The notes under the pieces are model-generated. The model was not told the origin of the DNA. It did no database searches and worked only from the letters and a program-made list of their open reading frames with translations. Position numbers and translations under genes: made by a program. 64,000 bases of DNA, taken from the NCBI GenBank assembly GCA_016800925.1, contig JABCPU010000055.1, positions 124,001 through 188,000 of the forward strand. Reading direction: 5' to 3'. Below, piece after piece: positions 45,827 to 57,405 of the stretch (position 1 is its first letter; each line of letters begins with the position of its first letter). The DNA is from Suillus spraguei. Its lineage: Eukaryota > Basidiomycota > Agaricomycetes > Boletales > Suillaceae.

Positions 45827-46592
45827 CTAAGTCAAGTCTGCGGTAACAGGAGCAGGGAAAGTGCGCAAAATATCTAGACCAACAACAGAATCTTTAGGCT
45901 CCACGTCCCTGAAATGGTGGCGACGGACAGGCGGCCAAGTAGTGCTACTGTCAAATTTGGGTTTGCGTGGCGGGGGTTGTTTGCAGAATCCGACTAGGCG
46001 CACTGGTTTCGCCTTGATGGTATTAATCCTATAGATCAAGTTGTATCAATGTCACAATCAGACAAATATTAAAAAAAACCTTACCCGGAACTCTGAGATG
46101 TGATTTTGAGGCCTGCAAGATCTTCAGCAAGCTTGATGGTATCGGTTGCGAACCTGTAAATTTTGATGTTAGTACAACTCACTAGAACACTACCAACATT
46201 ATCACGTTTTGGTCCTCTTGTTCTCGCGATTGGTCGACGAGGTCCTGTAGATTCAGTTAGCGATCTTATTGCGAGAGGAGAACCAAATGATACTCGCTTT
46301 TTCCTCTTGTGATTGCCTGGAATCAACAAGTCCGCCTCGCTATCTGAAGATTCTTCAATGTGAACCATCTTGACAGGATCTTTGAGTTGGATAATAAGTT
46401 TCTAGATCAAATTGTCAGTAAGTAACATGAAAAGATCGACATTAATACCAATGGGCCCGGGTTCTCGGGGGTAAAATTAATCTCGTAAGTCGGCCAGCCA
46501 GTTAGGATATTCTCGATATCCATGACAATGATATTGTCACACCGGACGATGACCTGGTCGGTACCATTGACGAGAATAGATTCGGATTGCAT
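45827..46592 (-). CDS. Hypothetical protein
   Basis: ATG 46592 starts MQSESILVNGTDQVIVRCDN. Splicing in frame through KLIIQLKDPVKMVHIEESSD, a basic segment (NHKRKKRVSFGSPLAI) and TDTIKLAEDLAGLKITSQSS leads to a last exon INTIKAKPVRLVGFCKQPPP ... FPAPVTADLT with stop at 45827. About 190 residues, no membrane helix, one nuclear-localisation-like patch. I do not recognise the family. It lies in tandem upstream of the DUF6698-type gene on the same strand. Confidence 0.55.
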
Positions 46593-47497
46593 AGTATGTA
46601 GGTGATTATAAAAATTAGTAGTACTAGTAGTATTTGATTGAGGATGAATATGAAAAATGCATAGTCGCGTCTCTTTGCCTTACCAGTATTTGCCGGCTGA
46701 CTTTGAAAAGTCACGTGATGTTCGAAACCAAATTTTCAAACTCATTCTTTTTACTTCTTCAGTTAGTACCATTGGGCGCTCGCTCATACCAGTTGCTGAT
46801 ACGAGCACTTTGCGTGGCTCCCCTCAGCGGGACACTGTTGGGTGCTTAGGCCCTGATCCACGACCATCCGCCGTTAACTTGCGCATCTCGGTCCCTGAGC
46901 ACCCAAGGGTGCCCTGGGAAAACTCATTTTTATTTTCATGTTTTAGTACTTACTTAGGATTCAGGCAGGAGTAACGGACCCCACTCATTGCCATAGCGTT
47001 TTTCAAGTCGAATATCCTCATCGGCATGCCAATGAAGGCAAGTCTAGCTTTTGGAGTGCGTTTCGGGATGGTGAGTCAGATTTCGATTTCGTCTTTGTAC
47101 CTGTTGTGGATTTTTACTAATGCATACACTTCATTCCAATACCCGTTATGTTTCCCTCTCTGTACTGTATTCTTGACAATCCAATATCAATTTCTAAATC
47201 AATGGTGTCATAGTGTGACTTGTGATTCAGATATCAAAGATCGAGTCCACCTTCAGCATAGAAGCTGCCTCCAATACTATCTCTACTGCAGCGTTTCCTC
47301 TCTTATGGTGAATCACCTTATGGCTGAGGTTATCTACCAGAGTTCCTGATCCTCTAGGGCTAGAACCAGCATACTCAACAGCAGTAATCTGGCCAGCGCA
47401 CTCAGCAGCGGCAGTCTGTGTCACCTATAAAGACTGTCAGGGATGTCTGGGTAAGTCATTATCCCCCATACATTATCATACTCTTATTCTAATTACA
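46593..47497. other. Upstream region of the Plavaka element
   Basis: No gene recognised. The left end of the Plavaka transposon probably lies here, but I could not pair a terminal inverted repeat with the sequence after 60131. Confidence 0.45.
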
Positions 47498-49787
47498 ATG
47501 TCTGCAGACCAGCCGACATGCCTTGGCTGTGGGAGGCAATTTAAATCGACAAGACAGCTGTCATCACATGCTGCGCAGTGCGAGCATAATAGGTCTATCA
47601 AGCTGACCAGCTCTGTCTATCAGAAGACAAAAAAGCACAAGTCAGATAAGCGCAGCAAGGCAAAACATCCTCAGATCAAGGACTCGGATGAGATCATCTG
47701 TGATGGAATTGACCAGGTCTATGACGATATCCGGGCTGACCCACCTGACAATAATGTGCTGCCTCTGGCCGATGTGCATATTTCAGTCATAGCCTCTAGC
47801 ACCATTCATAATTTAATGCTGCTGCAGGATAACGCAGTCCCAGGGCCGTCACAGATTCCAGATAATGAGATTCCTGCTGAATATGATGTAAGTGTTTTAT
47901 TCTAGCCTCCTAACTTGTGATGATTATTAACATTAGTACGACTGCAGGTTACTCCAGTTCTCTCGCATCGCTCAGGGCGCACAATTCGGATGCCACGCCG
48001 CTATGTGGATTATCTTCCTGGCTCATCAATGTGTCTTGCGCACATGCCACAAACCAATCACTAGCTGCACAGCGAGCAATCTGCAGCCTCATGCTTGCAG
48101 CCAGGACCGCTTCCATCTGAGGTCAACAGCGCTGGCCATCGCCCACCTAGTCCTAGCCCTAGCGCTGTAGAATCAATCCTGGTGCCATTCGAGACTGAGC
48201 CAGATGACACTGGCTTATATCGCATATACGCCACCCGTCCCACATTCACTCCTGCAGACAGCACCACTCTTAACATGGTGACAGATGCCCCTACCCTCGA
48301 CAGTGGTCTACCAGCCCAGAAACAAAGCACGCTTCTTGCTGGGCTTCCACCTGCAGATTTCGGGGTGGATGAACTGTTCCATGCATTCACTAACCCAACG
48401 TGTGGGCTTATGATGGCATGGCAATATTCTGGGACGAATGCAAAGTCTTTTGCTGAGTTTGATTACCTTGGCACCTTTTTCGAAGACCCTCTCTTCTGCA
48501 GTGAAGATGCCATTGGAATAACCCATGCCCGTGAGTCGAAGCTACTTGACAAGTACCTGGACGACAAAACAAATCCTTTCCGGGAAGAACATGGTTGGCG
48601 GGAGTCGACAGCCAGGATCCGTCTACCAAAGGAGAAGCAGAAATGGGCATCAGAGGAGGATGCTCCTGAGCTGCAGATACCTGGAGTATATCACCGCTCA
48701 CTTGTTGACATTATCACAGCTGTTTTCGAGGATGACATCTCCCAAAAATTCAACATGACACCTTTCAGTCAACACTGGAAGGTCTCTGAGGAAAAGATGA
48801 TCCAGGTCTTTTCAGAAGCTCACAGCTCCCTTGTAATGCTTGATGCATACATGGAGGTCAACACTTTGCCACGCAAACCTGATGACGATCTTGAGTGTGT
48901 CGTTGCTTCCCTCATGTTCTGGTCTGACTCAACGCACCTCACCAATTTCGGGGACGCTTCAATGTGGCCATTCTACTTATTTTTTGGAAATCAGTCAAAA
49001 TATACTCGCGGGAAACCAACAGCCAGCGCATGTCATCACGTTGCTTATATACCAAACGTGAGTCTCATCTCATTATTTAATGCTGAACATTGGAACTGAA
49101 GCCCAAGATAGCTCCCTGATGATTTCCAAGAACAGTATATGGGGTTGTTCGGAGAACCCTCGACGGACGAGACGTACACCTACTGCAAGCGTGAACTGAT
49201 TCACGCTATCTGGAGACTCCTTCTCGATGACAAATTCATGGACGCGTATGAACACGGTATCATCATCAAGTGTTCGGATGGCATCACATGTAGAGTATTC
49301 CCTCGATTTTTTACATACTCAGCCGACTATCCGGAAAAGTATGTACTGTGTGTTACTTAATATTCTTGTTGATTCTGATGGTATTATCTCTAGAGTTCTA
49401 CTTGCAAGTATTAAATTCCTAGGCCAATGCCCCTGCCCTCGCTGTCTTGTCAAGAAGGTTGACATTCCGAAGATGGGGACGAAGCTCAATTTGAGACGAC
49501 GAGACAGGTTGCAACATGTCGATGATAATTCACGACGCCACAACATTGCAAAGGCGCGGTCACTCATATTTGAGAAGGGTGCTCCAGTTTCTGGGACTTG
49601 GGTGAATGGCCTGTTGAATGACAAATCTTTGGTGCCTACGCGAGTAAGTACATTGATCTATTGATACACCTGGCCCTAATCACATTCTAGAATGCATTTT
49701 CAGAGAAGCTCTCCCAATTCGCATTCAATTTGTTCGCCTTGTTTGTTGTGGATCTGTTGCACGAGTTCAAAATTGGGGTTTGGAAAG

Positions 49788-50260
49788 TGTTACGAACTGG
49801 GGTGGCGTCACCAGCGACAGTGAAAAGACACAGACGGTCTGCTGGGAGTTCTTACAATGTTCAAAAGAGAACAAGGTGAAAGTACAAGGAATGCGTTCCG
49901 AGTACGATCAAGGGTTCAGCCTCAATGACAAGTCAAGAGGTATCCGCGAGAATAGAGACTAAGGCTAAGGAGTGCTTAGACTTAGAGACGATTCAAGACG
50001 ACTTAGGTTGGAGACCTAAGCGAAGGAGATTCCTGGTAAAACCCAGTAAGATTAAAGTAGGGAATCTACTACAAGTACACTGTGCTTAAATAGGCCAATA
50101 TGTGCGCACAGACCAAGAGAGGCGTGAGAACGTAAGTGCGTATCCAAAGGAGGAAGGCAATTATAGTACAGATGCGTTGAGCATATGAGTCAGAATCATG
50201 TTATGTAATATACAAGGTAAATGAGGTAGAAAATGAATAGGGGCACGTACGATTGTAACA
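49788..50260 (-). repeat. 3' LTR of chromovirus copy B
   Basis: 473 bp, TGTTACAA...GTAACA on the coding strand. TATTTAAG at about 50085-50092 serves as TATA box. About 35 nt further is ACTTTAATCTT (complement at 50048-50058), the inferred RNA start. Confidence 0.95.
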
Positions 50261-50367
50261 TTACCCCCTCTTTACATGTAAAGTCACTGACTTTTACTTA
50301 TCTTGGTTCGCATAGTAAACGGGATCGTCGCTCCATTCGTAGTCTTCATCGGCAAAGGATCCACTCA

Positions 50368-51758
50368 TCATGTACTTAGCTTCCTCCAAACCAGCGCGTC
50401 GTTTGGAATCCCTTCTCTTTCTGCCTGAATACGTTCATCGTCAAGTTGCTTTTCCCAAGCACGAAGCGCGTCGTAAAATCCCTCATCTTTCCAAGTTAAT
50501 TCGAAGGGAGGAGGCCCAGCTCGGTCGGGGCAGTAGAGAGATAAATGAGTAGGCGACCAATATCTGCAAACCTTGCACTGATATTCCGCACAGTTCTTTT
50601 GACGATGTCCTAATAATCCACAGACGCGGCATTTCATGTTCTCGTCAGGGTTGGAAGAAACTTTGCGTAAGGAGACGGGGAAATGATGGGCGTAGGACTA
50701 GTGGATCTAGCGCGCTTCTTTCCCTTCTTCTTCGTCATACGTTTTAAGGCAAGGGTGTTCTGCCGCTTCAACTGCGCTTGTTGGGCGGTGGATAAAGTGT
50801 ATGCCGACATAGGGAGATCCGGAGTAACTTCTCGTTCGGCAGCCGCAAGGAGTTCGGTGGATGAAGAGGAGGAAGTAACGCCGAAGTCCTTTACTAAGAC
50901 CGGTGAAACGGGATCCATAGGACCGAATGACGATGGGATAGACATAGGAGGATGTATATGAAGGTCGCGGAGTCGGGGACCTAATGTTACCAGTTCAGTG
51001 GTAGAGATTCCAATGAGTTTTGCGGCTTCGACCTGTTCTTCTGTGCATGGTTCATACAGCCATGCGGGATGGTCATGAGAGACGGTAATGGGAGGTGGTG
51101 AGGTTGGTCGTTGAATCGGGGATGGGGTTCTTGGAGCAAGGTTACTTTGCGTCTGCTGTAGATCGGTAATAGTTTCTTCCACTAAGTTTCTGGCTGCTCT
51201 TGTTTCAGCGACTGATTGTTGAATGGTTTCGACGACTTGGTTTGTAAGTTGTCCGATCTCTTGGACAGCAGTGTATAAGCCAGTAAAGGCGTCAAGACTA
51301 GTATAAGCGCGTGAAGAAGAGGGTGCTGGGATAGGAAGTGGCGTATCTTCCTGCGGAGAGGGAGGTCGAGCAACACCTGCTCGACGCTCGGCAATGATGT
51401 GAATAGCTTCTTCAACATCATTCTTAAAGGAATCGGGAAGAAGCAACATAGCGTAAGCACGAATACGTTTTTGAAGATGAAGGAAGCGGTGACGGAGAGT
51501 AATTTCCGTTGTTTCTTTGGCAGTGGCTTCAATGAGGGCTGCAATACGAATGATGTTGACGATGAGGAGAGCAGGGAAGGCGCCTCTTTCCGTAAGGATT
51601 CTTTCAATTTCGAGGGCATGTCCCTCGCAGAGAATGGCGGCTTCGATGTAAGAGGAGTTATCGATTTCAGTGGTAAGGGTTCCGTATCGTTCAGTTTCAG
51701 AGTCGGAGTCATTGGTGGCAGTGACGACGGGTGTAATGTAAGCAGTGGGGAAAGACAT
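50368..51758 (-). pseudogene. Accessory ORF3 of chromovirus copy B, zinc-knuckle protein
   Basis: Starts at ATG 51758 (MSFPTAYITPVVTATNDSDS), 58 nt after the pol stop. It has a helical N-terminal region, a coil around residues 140-190, a Ser/Pro linker, a basic patch (MTKKKGKKRARSTSP), a knuckle CRVCGLLGHRQKNC, then CKVCRYWSPTHLSLYCP and a C-terminal helix (WKDEGFYDALRAWEKQLDDE). Near 50665 one C is missing relative to copy A, which splits the ORF at 50634. The two copies in the window break at different places, so the ancestral gene was one continuous ORF of about 460 residues. Role unknown; a nucleic-acid-binding accessory protein is likely from the two zinc clusters. Confidence 0.75.
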
Positions 51759-51816
51759 TTCAATGTTTGGTTGGTAGCTGATCAAGTGCTGATGCGGGTT
51801 GATTGACTGGGAATAA

Positions 51817-54800
51817 TCAGAGGGCGTGTTGCTTCTTATAAGCATTTAGGATTCGGGCGGAGTTCTTCAAGTTCTTTTCTGGGAGCCATTCGTTATCTCC
51901 CGATGGATATCCTTTCCACGAAACAAGGTAACGTCGGCGATTGCCGGTTCCTTTGTGAGAAAGAATCGCTTCGATTTCATATTCTTCTTCTTCTTCGATG
52001 ATGTCAGGTGGTGGTTCGGGGAAGTTCGGACCGTGCACGTCGGTTTCGCTATAGGATGATAGGACGGAAGCGTGGAATGTGGGGTGAATTTTCCACTGCG
52101 GAGGAAGCTTGAGTGTGAACGTGATGGGTGATAAAACATCGATGATCGGGAAAGGTCCGTATCATTTCGGTGCCAGTTTCCTCGATGGGAGTTTGAGTCT
52201 AAGATTGGCGGCAGATAGCCAAACCTTATCTCCGATCTTCCACGGGGTGTACTTATCTCCTCGGGATCGTTCGGCCATTGTCTGCATGGCAATATTGTGA
52301 CAGGCGATTGCTTCTTCTCTTATCTTTTGCAGAGATCGTACTCGATCTTCTGCTGCGGGGACGGATGAATCAGGGATTAGATGGGGAATGGCACGCGGTT
52401 CGTATCCCATCATCAAATAAAAGGTGATGCGTTACGTGCATCATGTTTTCGGTGGTTATGGACGAATTCGGCGATTGGTAGGTGTTCTACCCAATCTTCG
52501 GGGTTGTTACGGCAATAAATGCGAAGGTATGTTTCAAGCTCTTGATTAAGCCTTTCCGTTTGACCATCAGTCTGTGGGTGGTAAGCCGTGGATGGAGCGA
52601 TGACGTAGTCGAGAAGTCGGGCAAGTTCCTTTGAGAAACGAGATAGGAATTGCGGTCCTCGATCCGAGATGACTTTGTCATGGAGTCCAAATCGTCGGTA
52701 AACATGTTTTAAAAATAGCTTGGCCACACCTTCTGACGTGATAGTTTTCAAACAAGGGATAATAATTACCCCCTTCGTAAGGCCATGGTCTACCACGACC
52801 ATGATACTGTCAAACCTCCAGAGACGGGGAGGTCGGTGATAAGATCAACAGAGATCTGGGAGAATGGGCGAACAGCCGAAGAAGGAATAGGCGCGAGCGG
52901 AGGTCGAACGGGATGAGTATCCGCTTTCATTTGCTGACAAAGGGCGCAACCCTCAACGTACTTCCGAATATAAGAGCCCATCGCGGGCCACCAAGCTTCT
53001 CGTTTGACGAGTTCTTCGGTTTTGAATCTACCGGGGTGTCCCGCGGTAGGATGATCATGATACCTTTTCAAGATATCGGAGCGATGCGCCGGAGGAATAT
53101 AAGCGCGATCCTTAAAATAGAGGACATTCTCCTCAATCTTCCAATCGGAAAGTGCCGATTTCATAGGAGGAAGGCACACTCCATCAAGGGCATCAGACGC
53201 TGTCTTGAAGACAGGATCGTCGAGGGGGTCAGAGGATGACAGTACATCCTTCAAGTCGGTGTCGATAAGACGAACGAATAGAGCATCAGGGAGGAGGGTT
53301 TGATCTTCGTTATCGTCTTTGCCAGAGTCATAATCAGGCCGGCGGGATAGTGCATCAGGTACTGCTAATTTAGTACCTGCAACGTGATGCAGTTCAATGT
53401 CGTAAATAGACAAAATCAATTGCCAACGTGCTTGGCGACGGGTGAGCTTTTGTGCACTTCTAAAGTACAGAAGGTTCTTATGGTCGGTGAATACCAGGAC
53501 GGGGTGTGGATTTCCTTCGAGATAATGACGCCATTCGTTCAATGCCCGGATCACGGCAAGGAGTTCCCTATCAAAGATCTGGTAATTGCGTTCCGCAGGG
53601 TTCAAAGACTGTGAGAGATATGCACATGGGTGGTAAACACCATTCTCATCAGTCTGTAAAAGAACTCCGCCAGTTGCTACAAGCGAAGCATCGGTAGCAA
53701 TAGCAAATTGCCGGGAGGGATCAGGATTACGGAGTACCGGTTGGGAAGTGAAGCGTCGTTTCAGTTCTTCGAAGGTGTCCATACATTCGGTTGACCATTC
53801 AAAGGCCTTATCCTTCTTTGTTAAGTCGATAAGGGGTCTGGCGATGTCAGAATAATGGGAGATGAACGTGCGGTAGAAGTTGCAGAAACCGAGGAATGAC
53901 CGAACATCTTTTACAGATTTCGGGATTGGCCATTCAGAGATTCCCTTGGTCTTGGCGGTATCCATAGCAACTTGTCCGGGGCGAATTATCATTCCGAGGT
54001 ATTCCACTTCTTCTGCATCGAAGGTACATTTCTCCGGTTTCAGGAACAAGTGTTCCTTCCGTATTTTTATCAGAACTCGTCTGGTTCGCTCGTGGTGTTC
54101 TGCCATTGTCGTAGAGAAAATAAGGATATCGTCCATATAGATAACCATCCATCCTTCATTGATTTCTTGTTGAAAGGTGCGATTCATGTACGCTTGGAAA
54201 GTTGCTGGGGAATTACAAAGACCGAAGAACATGACGTTCGGTTCGAATAGGCCGAATTCCGTGGTAAAAGCAGCTTTCCACCTATCATCAGGATGGATGC
54301 GAATGTTGTTATAGCCGGACCGGATATCCATTTTCGTAAAGAACTGTGCGTTATGAAGACGTGCGACAAGGGAAATGGGGAGTGGGAGTGGGTACGCGTT
54401 CTTGACTGTCCAATCATTGATGTAGCGATAATCTTGACAGGGACGCAGTTCACCGCTCTTCTTTCCCACGAAGAAGAAGCCACTGGCTTGAGGTGACTTC
54501 GATTCCGAGATAAAGCCTTTCGCAACGTTTTCATCGATAAACGTTTTGACAGCAGCGCGTTCTTTTTCCGATAGCGGGTAAACCTTAGACGTACGAGGAA
54601 TAAAACCGGGTTTGGTGTCGATCCGATGATCAATACCAGGGCGTTCGGGGGGTAGTTTGTTTAATCCGTCTTTAGCAAAGACGTCTGCGAAGTCGTGCAA
54701 ATAATCCGGGACCAACTCTTCGAAGGATTTCTTTTTCTTTTCCTTCTCGTCCGTAGCGAATTCCTGAGCTTTGTTACTATATTTCGGAGTGGAGAGAGGA

Positions 54801-55900
54801 ATGGTGGAGTAGTTGGAGGATTGTTCGAGTTGGGAAGTTCCATCACGTGTCAATGGTGTATCCATGGATACTTCTTCTATGATCCTCATGCTAACTCCAT
54901 CAGTGTCGTATTCCACGAGAAATTCTCCATCTCCTAGTTCATATGAGGAAATTTCGCGTACTTCTGGTGCATGCCAGACGTCATTCATGGTATCGAATTG
55001 TTCATCATCCTCGGTTGGGATCAACGAGGGCACGGGTTCTTCTTTATCAGGGATTTCTTCTATTGAAGCTGAAGGGGTTTTCGGGGGAACGAAGAACTTG
55101 GATAATTTTGGTACATTGGTGTCTCGTCCTGGGAGTTCTTCTTCCGGTTTTCTTTTTCCCTGTTTCTGTTCTTCTATTGGCCGTTGCTCAATAGGTTCTT
55201 GTCCGACCCGATGCTCGGGTTCGGATTCATTCTTGCGCTTCTCTGCGCGGGGAATCGGTGATACTGCTCGCGGCAGTTGTACACGTGGAGTACGTATTTC
55301 TGGTTCTGGGTCTTCTGGAACATCAGCGGGAGAAGCGATGAATGGTTTCGGGAGTCGGGAATGTTGCCATTTGGTATGATGTTTGAATAGTCGGGGCAAC
55401 CTGTTCTTCTCTCGGTCTCTATCCAGATCGATTTCGATCTCGTCTGATTTGTCTGTCCGTGAAAGGACAAGCGTTTCAGCAGCCCAATCTATAATTGGGT
55501 TCATTGCTCGTAACCAAGGAATTCCAAGGAGGATTTGATCTCTCCTTCCGAGTTTGGTGATATTGAATTTTCCATACATGGTTCGATCGTCAATCTTGAC
55601 CACAAGGAGGCAGTAATGCGTGATTGGCCCTCCTTTTATGAGAGTTCCATCTGCCGTTGTAACTCGAAATGGTTCCTTGAGTTTTCGTCGTGTGATTTGA
55701 TGGAGTTTCACAAACTCTTCTGAGATGAATGTTCCTGCTGCTCCGGAATCGATAACAGCAGTAGTGTCGACGGATTTCAAACGAGTACGCGAGTGGAGGG
55801 TGATTGGGACACGAAGTTCTTTTCTTTCACCTACAGCGCGTACAAGTCTTAGTAATACATTGGGAGAAACATACGTCGAGTCTTTGTTTCTCCAAGTCAA
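51817..55900 (-). pseudogene. Chromovirus pol, broken
   Basis: Overlaps gag by 74 nt in the +1 frame and has no ATG in the overlap, pointing to +1 frameshifting. Domains: protease (AVIDSGAAGTF), reverse transcriptase (FFTKMDIRSGYNNIRI, VIYMDDILIFS), RNase H (FAIATDASLVATGGVLLQ), integrase zinc domain (HPTAGHPGRF, CALCQQMK), integrase core ([41 protein letters not shown]) and a chromodomain ([15 protein letters not shown]). Lesions: one base missing in a T run near 52815, another in a T run near 52425, and TGA at 52162-52164 where copy A has CGA. Stop at 51817. Confidence 0.9.
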
Positions 55901-56732
55901 AAATCCTCAACAATCCGTCGTACGTTTCTTCATCTTCTTCTTCCCCTTTGACTTCGGTTTGTCGGAGCGGGGTCTTCTTCTTTCTATCAGGACAATTATG
56001 GATGCGGTGTCCTGTCTTTCTGCATCCGAAGCATTGCCCTTTCTTCATGCATTCGGATCTTTCCATGTCGGAGATTCGATCTACGACCATTGCGTTGGAA
56101 TCACGGTTCGGAATATACCGTGCATTCCCATAGTTCTTCTTCTTCTGTTGTGGAACATGACGTGTCCTCATGGCGTTAAGCCGATGATGGGCGTTGTCAA
56201 TAGCAACGCATTGCAACACAACATCTCTGAATATCTCGGAGACATCTCCCGTATTGAAAAGCTTCGTGAGGATACCCCAATTAAGACCGTCTTGGAAGAA
56301 CTGGATCTTAGTCGCGTTATCGGTGATATGAGCCTTGGCTGCAAGTGCCTCAAAGTCGGCGACGTAGGTGTGAAGATCTCCTGTTCCTTGTTTGAGATCT
56401 CTAAGACGTGTAAGTGCGGTCATCCTGGTATCCACTGGTTCGAATGCTTCTTTGAAGCTCTTCATAAAATCCACCATCGTCCCATAACCAACTTTTTGTC
56501 CCGAAGTGTCGGTAGATTGGGCGTGTTCAAGGAATTGTTCCTTCCAAGACTTGGCATTCTTCTCGGTCATGAAGGATGTTATGTAGATGATCTTCTGTTT
56601 GTCGGTGGTGTAAAGCTTTTCATTGATGTCAAAGTGCAGATTGCACGACTGGATAAACTCGCGAGAGTTATCACGATCTCCATCAAAACCAATCGGTTGA
56701 CCGATCTTGTATTCGAATTCTTTGGTCGACAT
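55827..56732 (-). CDS. Chromovirus gag
   Basis: 301 aa from ATG 56732 (MSTKEFEYKIGQPIGFDGDR). The capsid-like part contains WKEQFLEHAQ and the conserved FKEAFEPVD...LRDLKQGTGDLHTYVADF segment. A single zinc knuckle CFGCRKTGHRIHNC sits near the C-terminus, followed by basic and acidic patches. The product forms the intracellular particle in which reverse transcription takes place. The frame is intact. Confidence 0.92.
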   Translation of the reverse strand: MSTKEFEYKIGQPIGFDGDRDNSREFIQSCNLHFDINEKLYTTDKQKIIYITSFMTEKNAKSWKEQFLEHAQSTDTSGQKVGYGTMVDFMKSFKEAFEPVDTRMTALTRLRDLKQGTGDLHTYVADFEALAAKAHITDNATKIQFFQDGLNWGILTKLFNTGDVSEIFRDVVLQCVAIDNAHHRLNAMRTRHVPQQKKKNYGNARYIPNRDSNAMVVDRISDMERSECMKKGQCFGCRKTGHRIHNCPDRKKKTPLRQTEVKGEEEDEETYDGLLRIFDLEKQRLDVCFSQCITKTCTRCR

Positions 56733-56918
56733 GGTTGATGATTCTTCTGATGAGTTATACTTTCTCGGTGCCTACACGCGCTGTCTTGCTGTCCGTCAGG
56801 GCTTTCTTCTGTCAGAGGGCTTCTCTTGACAATCTGCTCAGCGTACGCGTACGCTAGTCTGCTGATCTAAGCGATCAGGGTTCAGGGTCGAAGACTGGAT
56901 AGTCGACGATCAAAATGG

Positions 56919-56929
56919 ACTTTAATCTT
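56919..56929 (-). other. Self-priming site of chromovirus copy B
   Basis: One base inside the 5' LTR the coding strand reads AAGATTAAAGT. It is the exact complement of ACTTTAATCTT, found in the LTR about 35 nt after the TATA box. No sequence complementary to a tRNA 3' end (TGG start) is present at this position. This 11-nt arrangement is that of Tf1-type self-primed elements. Confidence 0.8.
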
Positions 56930-56930
56930 T

Positions 56931-57405
56931 TGTTACGAACTGGGGTGGCGTCACCAGCGACAGTGAAAAGACACAGACGGTCTGCTGGGAGTTCTTACAA
57001 TGTTCAAAAGAGAACAAGGTGAAAGTACAAAGGAATGCGTTCCGAGTACGATCAAGGGTTCAGCCTCAATGACAAGTCAAAGAGGTATCCGCGAGAATAG
57101 AGACTAAGGCTAAGGAGTGCTTAGACTTAGAGACGATTCAAGACGACTTAGGTTGGAGACCTAAGCGAAGGAGATTCCTGGTAAAACCCAGTAAGATTAA
57201 AGTAGGGAATCTACTACAAGTACACTGTGCTTAAATAGGCCAATATGTGCGCACAGACCAAGAGAGGCGTGAGAACGTAAGTGCGTATCCAAAGGAGGAA
57301 GGCAATTATAGTACAGATGCGTTGAGCATATGAGTCAGAATCATGTTATGTAATATACAAGGTAAATGAGGTAGAAAATGAATAGGGGCACGTACGATTG
57401 TAACA
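56931..57405 (-). repeat. 5' LTR of chromovirus copy B
   Basis: 475 bp, identical to the 3' LTR except for one extra A at each of two A runs (near 57031 and 57079). Confidence 0.95.

Larger units (their letters stand above)
49788..57405 (-). mobile_element. Ty3/gypsy chromovirus, copy B, complete
   Basis: 7618 bp with LTRs at 49788-50260 and 56931-57405 that differ, as far as I can see, only by two single-A length changes. The 5-bp duplication GAAAG flanks it (49783-49787, 57406-57410) inside the Plavaka exon, so the host reading frame is restored exactly when the element and one GAAAG are removed. Order on the minus strand: 5' LTR, primer site, gag, pol (protease, RT, RNase H, integrase, chromodomain), accessory ORF3, polypurine tract (AAAGAGGGGGTAA), 3' LTR. 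Recent insertion by LTR identity, yet pol and ORF3 each carry small lesions. Confidence 0.96.

Noticed and set aside
55725..56738. 337-codon open frame on the plus strand
   Set aside because: It is antisense to the chromovirus gag, which has clear capsid and knuckle motifs on the minus strand.
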